This document shows positions 1 to 8,308 of a stretch of DNA of 64,000 nucleotides, one piece after another. Position 1 is the first letter of the stretch. Each line of letters opens with the position of its first letter. Origin of the DNA: DTU019 sp050949825 (GTDB lineage: Bacteria > Bacillota > Syntrophomonadia > Syntrophomonadales > Syntrophomonadaceae); assembly GCA_050949825.1 (NCBI GenBank), contig JBMNGL010000013.1, positions 124,001 through 188,000 on the forward strand, read 5' to 3'. Made by a program: the position numbers and the translations under genes. The notes under the pieces were generated by a model that was not told where the DNA came from, made no database searches, and saw only the letters and a list, made by a program, of their open reading frames with translations.

Positions 1-402
1 GAGCATGCGCCCAGAATGGAAGTAGCCCATTGTTGTCATCCTGAGCGTAGCGAAGGATCTTTCTCCCGAGGGTTGTTCGCTTCGCGAAAGATCCTTCGGG
101 CGTTGCCCTCAGGATGACAAAACCGGGCGTTGCCCTCAGGATGACAAAACCGGGCGTTGCCCTCAGGATGACAAAACCGGGTTTTCATAGCAATGACAGG
201 AGCATGCGCCCAGAATGGAAGTAGCCCATTGTTGTCATCCTGAGCGTAGCGAAGGATCTTTCTCCCGAGGGTTGTTCGCTTCGCGAAAGATCCTTCGGGC
301 GTTGCCCTCAGGATGACAAAACCGGGCGTTGCCCTTAAGGATGACAAAACGGGCGTTGCCCTTAAGGATGACAAAACCGGGTTTTCATAGCAATGACGGG
401 GG
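1..402. repeat. Tandem pair of palindromic 'TCATCCTGAG' repeats
   Basis: Two direct copies with a 199-bp period (1-199 and 200-about 402). Each holds a left arm TCATCCTGAG, an inner inverted repeat GAAGGATCTTTC / GAAAGATCCTTC, and a tail of three 27-bp units. Each tail unit carries a small hairpin GGGCGTTGCCC followed by the complementary right arm CTCAGGATGA. In copy 2 the last two right arms have drifted to TTAAGGATGA. No credible gene lies here; the translated frames are low-complexity artefacts of the repeat. The same family recurs at 8309-9087. Function unknown. Confidence 0.9.
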
Positions 403-520
403 GGTTGCGCTCAGAATGACAGTACTGCTGCTCGGCACTAGAACGGAGTAAAGCGGAGTGTCGTACGGGCAGAAAATGATTATAATAATAGGGATGGATC
501 GAAGGAGATGATTTTGGGGT

Positions 521-1780
521 ATGAAGAAAGCCTATTTAATTTCCACCGGAACTGAGCTGCTGCTGGGCAATACGGTGGATAGCAATTCCATGTTTTTAGC
601 GCAAAAACTGGCTGAAACGGGTATAAAGGTTATTGGCAAGAGCATTGTCGGGGATAATCGGGAGACTATATCCGTGGCCTTTAAAACAGGCCTGGAATTG
701 GCGGATCTGGTGGTGGCCACCGGCGGTCTGGGCCCGACCCGCGACGACCTGACTAAAGAGGTGGCTTGCGAAGCGATGGGCTGCGAGTTGCAGATGGTTG
801 AGGAAGAATTGCATGGGATTGAAGAATTCTTTGCCAGGCGACATCGTAAAATGGCCGATTGCAACCGCAAGCAGGCCATGTTTCCTCAGGAAGCCAGGGT
901 TTTAAAGAACCGCCTGGGTACGGCTCCGGGCATGTATCTGGCCAGGGATGGCAAGGTGGTGATATTGCTGCCCGGTCCACCGCGAGAGATGCAGGATATG
1001 TACATTATGGCGGCAGAACCGCTGCTGCTTCAGGAAAAAGGCCTGGTTGGATCGGGAGTGCAATCGCGGCTTATAAAGGTGTTTGGACCAGGAGAATCGC
1101 AGGTGGAGGAAATGCTTAAGGGCGTTCTCGATGATCAGCAGGATTATAGCATGGCCCTCCTGGCACAGGAGGGCGAAGTGCATATCAAGTTCACTGCCGA
1201 TAGTCTTGATGGAAACCAGACCAGGCAGCGTCTCAACGAACTCTGCCAGCGCATAGAAAAGGCACTGGGCCGGAATGTGTTCGCTTATGATGAAGAAACT
1301 TTGACCGGGGTGGTGGCAAAGCAACTGCAGCAGCAAGGATTGTCTCTGGCTGTGGTTGAATCCTGCAGTGGAGGCCTCTTGAGCAAAATGATCACCGATT
1401 TGCCCGGTAGTTCGGAATACTTCTGGGGCGGGGCAGTATCATACAGCAATGCTGCCAAACGGACGCTGCTTGGTGTTAAAGAGGAGACCCTGCAGGCCTA
1501 TGGGGCGGTGAGCAGCGAGACGGCAGCCGAGATGGCTCTGGGTTTACAGAAGGTTTCCGGGGCCGATGTGGCGGTTTCCATTACGGGAGTAGCCGGTCCG
1601 GACGGAGGCAGCGAGGATAAGCCGGTAGGCCTGGTGTATTTTGGTGTAGCCTGGCAGCAAGAGGTGAAGGTTAAAGAAATGCGTTTTGTGGGTGATCGCA
1701 ATGCTATTCGCACCCTGGCAGCGAAAAGTGCCCTGGATTTGGTGCGGCGCAGGTTTTTATCCGGGGAGGCGCAATCATGA
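521..1780 (+). CDS. cinA: CinA-family protein, nicotinamide-nucleotide amidohydrolase
   Basis: A 419-residue two-domain protein of normal CinA length. The N-terminal half is the molybdopterin-binding-like (MoCF/COG1058) domain, with STGTELLLGN near residue 8, TGGLGPTRDDLT near 67 and LPGPPREM near 150. The C-terminal half is the CinA amidohydrolase domain, with VVESCSGGLLS near 278 and ITGVAGPDGG near 354. The family deamidates NMN or cleaves ADP-ribose in pyridine-nucleotide salvage. The ATG start has GAAGGAG about 12 bases upstream and a TATAAT at 481-486. The gene overlaps thpR by 4 bases (ATGA) and lies just ahead of recA, a common cinA-recA arrangement. Confidence 0.95.
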   Translation: MKKAYLISTGTELLLGNTVDSNSMFLAQKLAETGIKVIGKSIVGDNRETISVAFKTGLELADLVVATGGLGPTRDDLTKEVACEAMGCELQMVEEELHGIEEFFARRHRKMADCNRKQAMFPQEARVLKNRLGTAPGMYLARDGKVVILLPGPPREMQDMYIMAAEPLLLQEKGLVGSGVQSRLIKVFGPGESQVEEMLKGVLDDQQDYSMALLAQEGEVHIKFTADSLDGNQTRQRLNELCQRIEKALGRNVFAYDEETLTGVVAKQLQQQGLSLAVVESCSGGLLSKMITDLPGSSEYFWGGAVSYSNAAKRTLLGVKEETLQAYGAVSSETAAEMALGLQKVSGADVAVSITGVAGPDGGSEDKPVGLVYFGVAWQQEVKVKEMRFVGDRNAIRTLAAKSALDLVRRRFLSGEAQS

Positions 1781-2337
1781 GGGCCTTTATTGCCATTCCG
1801 GTGCCTGAAGCAGTGAAAGAGCAAGTCGAAAAGGCGAAAAGCCAGCTGCTGCAGGTCAATCCGGATATTAAGTGGGTTGAATACAACAACTATCACCTCA
1901 CATTGAAATTCCTGGGCGAAATCAACGGTCAACAGGTGCAGAAAATAGGGGAACGTCTGCGCCAGGTGGGTGAATGCAGCCCGCCATTCTATCTGGCTAT
2001 CAGGGGAATGGGCTTTTTCCCCAACCGGCGCAAGCCCCGGGTGGCATGGATTGGTATGGACGGCGAGCTTAATAAGGCCGAATTCCTGGCGGAGCGCATT
2101 GATGCTTATCTGCAGGATTTGGGCTTTGAGCCGGAGAAAAGCCATCGCTTACACCTGACCCTGGGGAGGATTCGTTCCGAGCGCAGCATGGAAGCATTGC
2201 TGGCCAAGGTTCGTCAAATAGAGCCTTCTGTCAGCAGCGGACTGTTCCCGGTACAGGCCTTCTATCTTATGGAAAGCCGTCTGTCGCAGATCGGACCTCA
2301 TTACAGGATAGAACAGGTCTTTGCCTTGCAGGAATAA
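1777..2337 (+). CDS. thpR: RNA 2',3'-cyclic phosphodiesterase (ThpR/LigT, 2H family)
   Basis: A 186-residue protein with both HxTx motifs of the 2H phosphoesterase superfamily, His40-Leu-Thr42 and His126-Leu-Thr128, at the spacing expected for LigT/ThpR. Family members open 2',3'-cyclic phosphates at RNA ends. The start codon overlaps the cinA stop (ATGA), so the two are translationally coupled. The length is normal for the family. The physiological substrate in this organism cannot be read from the sequence. Confidence 0.92.
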   Translation: MRAFIAIPVPEAVKEQVEKAKSQLLQVNPDIKWVEYNNYHLTLKFLGEINGQQVQKIGERLRQVGECSPPFYLAIRGMGFFPNRRKPRVAWIGMDGELNKAEFLAERIDAYLQDLGFEPEKSHRLHLTLGRIRSERSMEALLAKVRQIEPSVSSGLFPVQAFYLMESRLSQIGPHYRIEQVFALQE

Positions 2338-2362
2338 ACATTACCATAATATAACATATGGA

Positions 2363-2392
2363 TTGACAGCGTGGAAAGCAATAGTTTATAAT
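2363..2392 (+). promoter_or_regulatory. recA promoter (sigma-A type)
   Basis: TTGACA at 2363-2368 and TATAAT at 2387-2392, spaced 18 bases; both hexamers match consensus exactly. Transcription should start near 2399, just upstream of the LexA box. Confidence 0.85.
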
Positions 2393-2402
2393 CAGCTCAA
2401 GG

Positions 2403-2416
2403 CGAACATATGTTTG
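2403..2416 (+). promoter_or_regulatory. LexA (SOS) box
   Basis: CGAACATATGTTTG differs at one position from the Gram-positive LexA operator CGAACnnnnGTTCG. It lies about 11 bases after the recA -10 hexamer, where bound LexA would block the promoter. The operator contains an ATG (2410), which argues that this ATG is not the translation start of recA. Confidence 0.85.
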
Positions 2417-2430
2417 AGGAGGAGGAGCGG

Positions 2431-3465
2431 GTGGATAAAATTGATGGCAATCAAGGCAAGATTGAGGCTTTAAACAGCACTATTAAAAATATTGAAAAAC
2501 AATTTGGCAAAGGCTCTATTATGCGTCTGGGCGAGAATGCGGCCATGAATGTGGAGGTTATATCCACAGGCTGTATGTCTATTGATCTGGCTCTGGGGGT
2601 AGGCGGCCTGCCGCGGGGAAGGGTAGTGGAGATATTTGGACCGGAATCATCGGGTAAAACCACGGTGGCATTGCATGCCATTGCTGAGGCGCAAGCTCAA
2701 GGGGGTATGGCAGCATTCATTGATGCTGAACATGCTCTTGATCCCCTCTATGCCAAACGTCTTGGGGTTGACATTGACAATCTCCTGGTGGCGCAGCCTG
2801 ACAATGGTGAACAGGCCCTGGAAATAGCAGAAGCCCTGGTCAGAAGCGGTGCCATAGATGTGGTTGTAATCGATTCAGTGGCGGCCCTGGTGCCCAGGGC
2901 GGAGTTGGACGGAGAAATGGGTGATGTTCATGTTGGACTGCAGGCCCGCTTGATGTCGCAGGCCTTGAGGAAGTTGACCGCACATATCAGTAAATCGCGA
3001 ACCACCTGTGTTTTTATCAATCAGATTCGCGAGAAGGTAGGTATTGTATACGGCAACCCTGAAACCACTACCGGGGGGAGGGCTTTGAAGTTTTATTCTT
3101 CCGTGCGTATGGAGGTCCGCAAAGCGGAGTCCATTAAACAGGGCACCGAATTGATTGGCAACCGTACCAGGGTTAAGATAGTCAAGAACAAAGTAGCCCC
3201 GCCTTTTAAAACTTCAGAATTTGATATTATGTACGGCAGTGGTATTTCCCGTGAAGGAGACCTGTTGGATATCGCCACCGGTATGGAGATCATTCAAAAA
3301 AGCGGCTCCTGGTTTTCTTTTCAAGGTGAGCGTCTGGGCCAGGGCCGAGAAAATGTCAAAGAATACATAAAAAACAATCCCGAATTTGCCAAAACAGTTC
3401 AGGAATTAATCCGTGAGAAGCTTTCTCTGCGTCATCCCCATCCTCCAACTGAGGTGGAATCTTGA
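2431..3465 (+). CDS. recA: Recombinase RecA
   Basis: RecA of about 344 residues: strand exchange and LexA co-protease. Visible features are the Walker A GPESSGKTT near residue 70, the Walker B region VVVIDSVAALVP, the MAW-type segment LDGEMGDVHVGLQ and the loop FINQIREKVG. The GTG at 2431 is preferred because GAGGAGGAG lies just upstream. An in-frame ATG at 2410 would add seven residues but sits inside the LexA box. Monocistronic, with its own promoter and SOS operator. Confidence 0.97.
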   Translation: MDKIDGNQGKIEALNSTIKNIEKQFGKGSIMRLGENAAMNVEVISTGCMSIDLALGVGGLPRGRVVEIFGPESSGKTTVALHAIAEAQAQGGMAAFIDAEHALDPLYAKRLGVDIDNLLVAQPDNGEQALEIAEALVRSGAIDVVVIDSVAALVPRAELDGEMGDVHVGLQARLMSQALRKLTAHISKSRTTCVFINQIREKVGIVYGNPETTTGGRALKFYSSVRMEVRKAESIKQGTELIGNRTRVKIVKNKVAPPFKTSEFDIMYGSGISREGDLLDIATGMEIIQKSGSWFSFQGERLGQGRENVKEYIKNNPEFAKTVQELIREKLSLRHPHPPTEVES

Positions 3466-3839
3466 CACTGTGCGGGAAAGTAAATAGAATTTAGATAGGA
3501 CTCTGGTAGAAGTATCAATCTAATGGATTAGCTTGACCAAAGAAGACGACCAAGTTTATATATATTTACACTGATGAGAAAGTTAACAGGCGGGATACAA
3601 GTCTTGGGAAATGAAGCCTGACGTAGTCAATAAATATATTTAAAAAGATGTCTTGTAGGTTGAGAAAGCTTGCAGAATAACGGCTCCTGATATTGTGATG
3701 GAATTTTGGGAGAGAGGCTGTCAACTGACCGTTTGCTGTGAGCCGATACATGGGATTGATGCTAAAAAACCGGGTTTTGAACCTGGTTTTTTTATTTGTC
3801 CGTGTTTGTATTTTGAATATTTTGATTATTTTTAAGGAG
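3466..3839 (+). other. Leader region between recA and rny
   Basis: A 374-base gap. A candidate promoter is TTGACC at 3533-3538 with TATATA at 3557-3562 (18-base spacer). From there a leader of more than 200 bases runs to the terminator-like hairpin at 3764-3794, just ahead of rny. I recognise no known riboswitch in it, and no credible small gene. Confidence 0.5.
3764..3794 (+). terminator. Intrinsic terminator or attenuator ahead of rny
   Basis: Stem ACCGGGTT (3769-3776) pairs with AACCTGGT (3780-3787), followed by seven T residues. It sits only about 45 bases before the rny ribosome binding site and far from the recA stop, so it could attenuate rny as well as end upstream transcripts. Confidence 0.75.
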
Positions 3840-5390
3840 GTGACACGAATCAATACATTACTACAGTTTTTTGTTATAACCCTTTCCTTGGCCATTGGTT
3901 TGGTTGCAGGCTATTATGGTCGGCGCCTGATTGCAGAAAGCCGCATGGGTGCTGCCGAAGAAGAAGCAGCACGCATTGTCGATGAAGCCGGCAAAGCCGC
4001 TGAAGCCCGCAAAAAGGAAGTACTCCTGGAAGGCAAGGAAGAACTGCACCGCTTCCGGCAGGAAGCGGAGAAGGAAATCCGGGAAAGGCGCCGCGAGTTA
4101 GACCGCATGGAGCGGCGTCTGATCCAAAAAGAAGAGCAACTGGATAGGAAGAATGACAATGTGGAGAAAAAGGACAACCAGTTGCAGGAAAAGATCAAGG
4201 AAGCCGAAAAGACCCAGCAGGATCTGCAGACAGTGCTTTCACAGCAGATTCAGGAGTTGGAAAGACTGTCCGGTCTAAGTTCAGAAGAGGCCAAGGAGTT
4301 ACTCTTATATAATGTAGAACAGCAGATTCGTCAGGAAACAGCAAGCATGATTAAGTCCCTGGAAAGCGAAGCCCGCGAGGAAGGTAATAAACGGGCCAAA
4401 AATATTGTCTCCCTGGCGATCCAAAAATGTGCTGCCGATGTGGTTTCAGAGACTACAGTTTCCGTGGTGGCTCTGCCCAACGATGAGATGAAGGGCCGCA
4501 TTATTGGCCGCGAAGGCCGCAACATCAGAACCTTTGAAACCCAAACCGGGGTGGATTTGATAATTGATGACACCCCGGAAGCGGTTATTCTTTCTTCATT
4601 TGATCCTATTCGCCGCGAGGTGGCCAGAAAGGCCCTTGCCAACCTGGTGTCTGATGGCCGCATTCACCCTGCCCGCATCGAGGAGATGGTGGATAAGGCG
4701 CAAAAGGAACTGGAACAAGAGCTTCGCGAAACTGGTGAAGGGGCTGCCTTTGAAGTGGGGGTGCATAATCTGCATCCGGAAATCATCAAGCTATTGGGGC
4801 GGCTTAAATATCGCACCAGCTATGGTCAGAATGTATTGAAGCATTCCGTTGAGGTGGCGCATCTGGCCGGTGTGATGGCCGCAGAACTGGAGGTCGATGT
4901 AGCTCTGGCCAAGCGCGCCGGTTTGCTGCATGACATCGGCAAAGCGGTTGACCACGAAATGTCCGGTCCCCATGTGGAGATCGGGGTGGAACTGGCCAAA
5001 AAATATCGGGAGGGCAAAGAGGTTATTCATGCTATCGCCGCTCATCACAGCGATATTGAACCGGAAAGCATTGAGGCGGTTTTGGTGCAGGCTGCCGATG
5101 CCATTTCAGCTTCACGACCGGGCGCCCGTCGGGAGACCCTGGAGGCCTATATCAAAAGGCTGGAGAAACTGGAGAACCTGGCCGACTCCTTTGAAGGTGT
5201 GGATAAATCCTTTGCCATTCAAGCTGGACGCGAGGTACGCATTATTGTTAAACCGGATCAGATTGACGACCTGCACGCCATTAACATGGCTCGTGATATT
5301 GCCCGCAAGGTAGAGCAGGATTTGGATTATCCCGGGCAGATCAAGGTGATTGTGATCCGCGAGACGCGCTCGGTGGAGTTTGCCAAGTAG
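3840..5390 (+). CDS. rny: Ribonuclease Y
   Basis: A membrane-anchored endoribonuclease that starts mRNA decay. The order is a single transmembrane helix (about residues 8-27), a long charged coiled coil, a KH domain with the GREG loop (GRIIGREGRNIR) and an HD domain with HDIGKAVDHE. Length is about 516 residues, normal for the family. The start is unclear. The strong SD AAGGAGG at 3834-3840 points 8 bases on to ATC 3849 (reading Met-Asn-Thr-Leu-Leu), while in-frame GTG 3840 overlaps the SD itself. An open frame further upstream runs through a terminator and is unlikely to be translated. Confidence 0.95.
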   Translation: MTRINTLLQFFVITLSLAIGLVAGYYGRRLIAESRMGAAEEEAARIVDEAGKAAEARKKEVLLEGKEELHRFRQEAEKEIRERRRELDRMERRLIQKEEQLDRKNDNVEKKDNQLQEKIKEAEKTQQDLQTVLSQQIQELERLSGLSSEEAKELLLYNVEQQIRQETASMIKSLESEAREEGNKRAKNIVSLAIQKCAADVVSETTVSVVALPNDEMKGRIIGREGRNIRTFETQTGVDLIIDDTPEAVILSSFDPIRREVARKALANLVSDGRIHPARIEEMVDKAQKELEQELRETGEGAAFEVGVHNLHPEIIKLLGRLKYRTSYGQNVLKHSVEVAHLAGVMAAELEVDVALAKRAGLLHDIGKAVDHEMSGPHVEIGVELAKKYREGKEVIHAIAAHHSDIEPESIEAVLVQAADAISASRPGARRETLEAYIKRLEKLENLADSFEGVDKSFAIQAGREVRIIVKPDQIDDLHAINMARDIARKVEQDLDYPGQIKVIVIRETRSVEFAK

Positions 5391-5426
5391 AAGCTAATAG
5401 AAGCAAATAATATTGAAATAATGGGA

Positions 5427-5454
5427 ACAGGGCTTGGTCAAAGCCCTGTTTTCT
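5427..5454 (+). terminator. Terminator after rny
   Basis: Perfect stem ACAGGGCTT / AAGCCCTGT (5427-5435 and 5441-5449) with a five-base loop, then TTTTCT. Confidence 0.85.
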
Positions 5455-5537
5455 ATATTTTACATATTTGTTACGGCAGGAATTCTCCCCGTATTGCAGA
5501 AAAGGTTTATATTATACAGTATAAGGAGAAAATTAAG

Positions 5538-6032
5538 ATGTATCAGGATTCCGGTCTGGATGTCTTTATAAGTGCCAGCCTGAAATATCCCGAGTTAAGT
5601 GCTGTGAGATATGAAGCTGATCAGGAACAGTTGATCTTTGAGGCCGCACTGCAAGGCGATTTGAGTCCAGAAAAACAAGCCAGTTTCGAGCAGCAGATTA
5701 TTGCCGCCGTAAAATTATTTCATAGTTTTAAAGGAACTGAGCCCCGGTGGATTAGCCTGGAATTTCGAAATTATGCGCCCGGGCTTATTCTATTGCGCTA
5801 CCACCGGGACAGTCATAGCATTTGTGAGGAAGAAACCGAGCTGTTCATCGATCTTTTGGCTGCTGCATTCAAAAACCAGGTTTATAAAGACTGTGCCACC
5901 ATGGAGGTAGAAGAATCTGTCAAACGGAAGGTAAAAAGGAACCTAATACAGAAGATAAGCAGAGAGAATGTGGAGACCAATCGCTTTCTCTCCTACCGGG
6001 AAGGGGGACGGGTGCTGGTTTTCAATAAGTGA
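5538..6032 (+). CDS. Conserved hypothetical protein between rny and ymdB
   Basis: A 164-residue soluble, acidic protein that I do not recognise. The start is ATG 5538 with AAGGAG at 5522-5527; the frame is open further upstream but runs through the rny terminator. It has no signal peptide, no transmembrane segment and no obvious catalytic motif. The C-terminal third is basic (VKRKVKRNLIQK). It ends 10 bases before the ymdB start, so the two are likely cotranscribed. Placement between RNase Y and YmdB hints at a role in RNA turnover or development, but that is inference from position only. Confidence 0.75.
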   Translation: MYQDSGLDVFISASLKYPELSAVRYEADQEQLIFEAALQGDLSPEKQASFEQQIIAAVKLFHSFKGTEPRWISLEFRNYAPGLILLRYHRDSHSICEEETELFIDLLAAAFKNQVYKDCATMEVEESVKRKVKRNLIQKISRENVETNRFLSYREGGRVLVFNK

Positions 6033-6042
6033 GGGTTGTCTT

Positions 6043-6828
6043 TTGAATATTTTAGTGATCGGAGATATTGTGGGTCGGCCCGGGAGGCGTGCCATCAGGG
6101 CTTTGCTGCCTGTGCTGCGGCAGGAATATCAGCTTGATTTCGTCATTGCCAATGCGGAGAATGCTGCCGGAGGGAGAGGTCTGACGCATGACATAATGGA
6201 AGACCTGCTTTTCATGGGTATTGATGTTTTGACCATGGGCAACCATGTGTGGGATAACAAGGACATCCTGCGCTTTATTGACGATGAACCACGTTTGATC
6301 AGGCCCCTTAATTATCCCGGACCCTGTCCGGGTCAGGGCTATCATGTCTATACCGCTGGTTTTAGTAAAAAAATTGCGGTTATCAATGCTTCGGGGCGGG
6401 TGTTTCTGCCCCCGCTGGACTGCCCCTTTGCCTGCACCGATGCTGTAATAAACGATTTGCAGGATCAGGCTGACATTATTATTGTGGATTTTCATGCCGA
6501 AGCAACCTCGGAGAAGGTGGCCTTCGGTTATTATTTTGATGGCCGGGTGCAGGCGGTTTTAGGCACCCATACCCATATTCAAACCAGTGATGAGCGCATC
6601 CTGCCGCAGGGTACTGCGTATATATCCGATTTGGGCATGACCGGCCCTTATGAATCCATACTGGGGATGAAAAAGGAACAGGTCCTGGAGAAATTCCTCA
6701 GCGGGCGGCCCGTCCGTCTCGAGGTTGCCAGCGGGACGGCGCAGTTGCAAGGGGTTCTTTTAATGCTTGACGAGGATTTCAACCAGGTTAGGAAAATCAC
6801 GAGAATCTCAAAGATACTGCCCGAATGA
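6043..6828 (+). CDS. ymdB: YmdB-family metallophosphoesterase (TIGR00282)
   Basis: A 261-residue calcineurin-like phosphoesterase. It has the N-terminal GDIVGRPGR metal motif, NAENAAGGRG, the GNHVWDN motif and HTHIQTSDE near the C-terminus. In Bacillus the homologue is a cyclic-nucleotide phosphodiesterase that affects biofilm and motility switching and lies next to RNase Y (ymdA), as here. TTG 6043 is chosen: GAGGG lies seven bases upstream and the protein then begins MNILVIGDIVG, as in homologues. The longer open frame overlaps the upstream gene and lacks a ribosome binding site. Confidence 0.93.
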   Translation: MNILVIGDIVGRPGRRAIRALLPVLRQEYQLDFVIANAENAAGGRGLTHDIMEDLLFMGIDVLTMGNHVWDNKDILRFIDDEPRLIRPLNYPGPCPGQGYHVYTAGFSKKIAVINASGRVFLPPLDCPFACTDAVINDLQDQADIIIVDFHAEATSEKVAFGYYFDGRVQAVLGTHTHIQTSDERILPQGTAYISDLGMTGPYESILGMKKEQVLEKFLSGRPVRLEVASGTAQLQGVLLMLDEDFNQVRKITRISKILPE

Positions 6829-6864
6829 TTATGTAAAATTATCCAAAAAAATAAAGCTAAAAGA

Positions 6865-6889
6865 GGGAATTGATACTTCCATTTAGAAT
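6865..6889 (+). promoter_or_regulatory. Possible sigma-H-type promoter of spoVS
   Basis: GGGAATT (6865-6871), 13 bases, then AGAAT (6885-6889). This is close to the sigma-H pattern AGGAATT-N13-RGAAT. In Bacillus spoVS is transcribed by sigma-H, which supports the call. A single eye-matched site; moderate to low confidence. Confidence 0.4.
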
Positions 6890-6946
6890 ATAGATTTAGG
6901 AGAGCAACGTATTTATTTTCTATTTATTTGAGGAGGAGGTTATTAT

Positions 6947-7207
6947 ATGGAAGTATTAAAAGTCTCAGCTAAATCCAGCCCGAATTCGGTGGCAGGCGCA
7001 CTGGCAGGCGTTCTTAGAGAGAAAGGGGCCGCCGAAATACAGGCTATTGGAGCCGGCGCAATTAACCAGGCAGTTAAGGCAATCGCCATAGCGAGAGGAT
7101 TCGTTGCTCCCAGCGGTATGGATCTTATTTGTATACCGGCCTTTACAGATATAATGATAGATGGCGAAGAGAGGACTGCAATTAAGCTCATCATTGAGCC
7201 CAGATAA
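6947..7207 (+). CDS. spoVS: Stage V sporulation protein S
   Basis: An 86-residue protein matching SpoVS along its whole length (start MEVLKVSAKSSPNSVAGALA, with GAGAINQAVKAIAIARG in the middle). SpoVS is a small Alba-like protein needed for late sporulation and, in Bacillus, tied to septation and development. The start has GAGGAGGAGG upstream. It has its own leader and a terminator just downstream, so it is a separate unit. Confidence 0.97.
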   Translation: MEVLKVSAKSSPNSVAGALAGVLREKGAAEIQAIGAGAINQAVKAIAIARGFVAPSGMDLICIPAFTDIMIDGEERTAIKLIIEPR

Positions 7208-7259
7208 ATCGGTCCGACCATACTATTCTAAAGAAAACAGAGAGAAACAATACCAGCTA

Positions 7260-7283
7260 ACCTGCTGCCACAGCAGGTTTTTA
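7260..7283 (+). terminator. Terminator after spoVS
   Basis: Perfect stem ACCTGCTG / CAGCAGGT with loop CCA, then TTTTTATTT. Confidence 0.9.
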
Positions 7284-7320
7284 TTTGCATAAAGTGAATT
7301 ACTCAAAGGGGGGAATCAGT

Positions 7321-8250
7321 ATGATAGATCTGCATTGTGACACCCTGTCCAGGCTGGTGAACAGCGCCTATTCCCTGCAGCGCAATCCATTTCATCTGGA
7401 TATAGAAAGGGCACGGGAGGCGGGGATGACCGGGCAGATTTTTGCGCTTTTTCACTATCATCGAGATTATAATGTTACCTTGAGGGTAATTCTGGAACAG
7501 ATTGCAGTCTTTAACAGCAACCTCCAGGGGGCGGTAGGAGCACAAACGGTTATGGGGTATGATGGCCTGAGGGAAACTGTAAATAGGCAGGAACTGGCCT
7601 GTATATTGCACCTGGAAGGGGCTGATGCCCTGGGAAATGATGCTGCTCTGTGGCCGCTGTTTCACCGCCTGGGGGTGCGCAGTCTGGGCTTGACCTGGAA
7701 TCACAACAACGCCTTTGCCGGCGGGGTGCTGGATGCACATCCGATCGGTCTGAGCGCTGCCGGGAGGAGGCTGCTGGACGAGATGGAGCGCCTGGGGAGT
7801 GTTTTGGATTTGGCTCATGTGGCTGAGGATAGCTATTATCAAGCCTTGGATTACTATTGCGGTCCAGTGATGGTGTCTCATGCCAATGCCAGATCACGCT
7901 GCAATCATCCTCGCAACCTGGATGATCGGCAGTTCCTTGCCCTGGCCGAACATGAGGGTATTATCGGCGTCAATCTGGTGCCTGCTTTCGTTCATTCCGG
8001 ACTTGCCAATATGTCATATCTGCTCGATCATATCGAATATATCTGTGATCTCATTGGGGTGCAGTATGTGGCGCTGGGGTCCGATTTTGACGGGGCAGAC
8101 GAATTGCTGCTAAGCGGAGTTGAAGCCTGCCGGAACTGGGCCAGTCTGCTTAAGGGGCGGGGTTTCTCGGACCCTGAAATCTCTGCCATTTTGCATGATA
8201 ATGCTTATAACTTCCTGACCAGGGCATTTCTTAAAAAACGCGATACATGA
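7321..8250 (+). CDS. Membrane dipeptidase (peptidase M19)
   Basis: A 309-residue zinc dipeptidase of the renal dipeptidase family, which cleaves dipeptides including those with D-residues. It has the N-terminal His4-x-Asp6 zinc ligands (IDLHCDTL), the bridging acid in LHLEGADAL, the His in MVSHANARS and the GSDFDGAD segment. No signal peptide is seen, so it is probably cytoplasmic. ATG 7321 has AAAGGGGGG upstream; the longer frame begins inside the spoVS terminator region. The downstream neighbour is the large repeat cluster, so it appears monocistronic. Confidence 0.93.
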   Translation: MIDLHCDTLSRLVNSAYSLQRNPFHLDIERAREAGMTGQIFALFHYHRDYNVTLRVILEQIAVFNSNLQGAVGAQTVMGYDGLRETVNRQELACILHLEGADALGNDAALWPLFHRLGVRSLGLTWNHNNAFAGGVLDAHPIGLSAAGRRLLDEMERLGSVLDLAHVAEDSYYQALDYYCGPVMVSHANARSRCNHPRNLDDRQFLALAEHEGIIGVNLVPAFVHSGLANMSYLLDHIEYICDLIGVQYVALGSDFDGADELLLSGVEACRNWASLLKGRGFSDPEISAILHDNAYNFLTRAFLKKRDT

Positions 8251-8308
8251 TATATAATGTAGGCAGGCCTTTTAGCCGGGATACTAATTATTGACTCTAC
8301 TGTTAGCT

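Noticed and set aside
36..374. Open frames in the repeat clusters (also 8313-8669, 8539-9054, 8897-9115)
   Set aside because: They are repetitive translations of the palindromic array (runs like SLRATPGFVILRATPE), without ribosome binding sites; artefacts seen in many databases.
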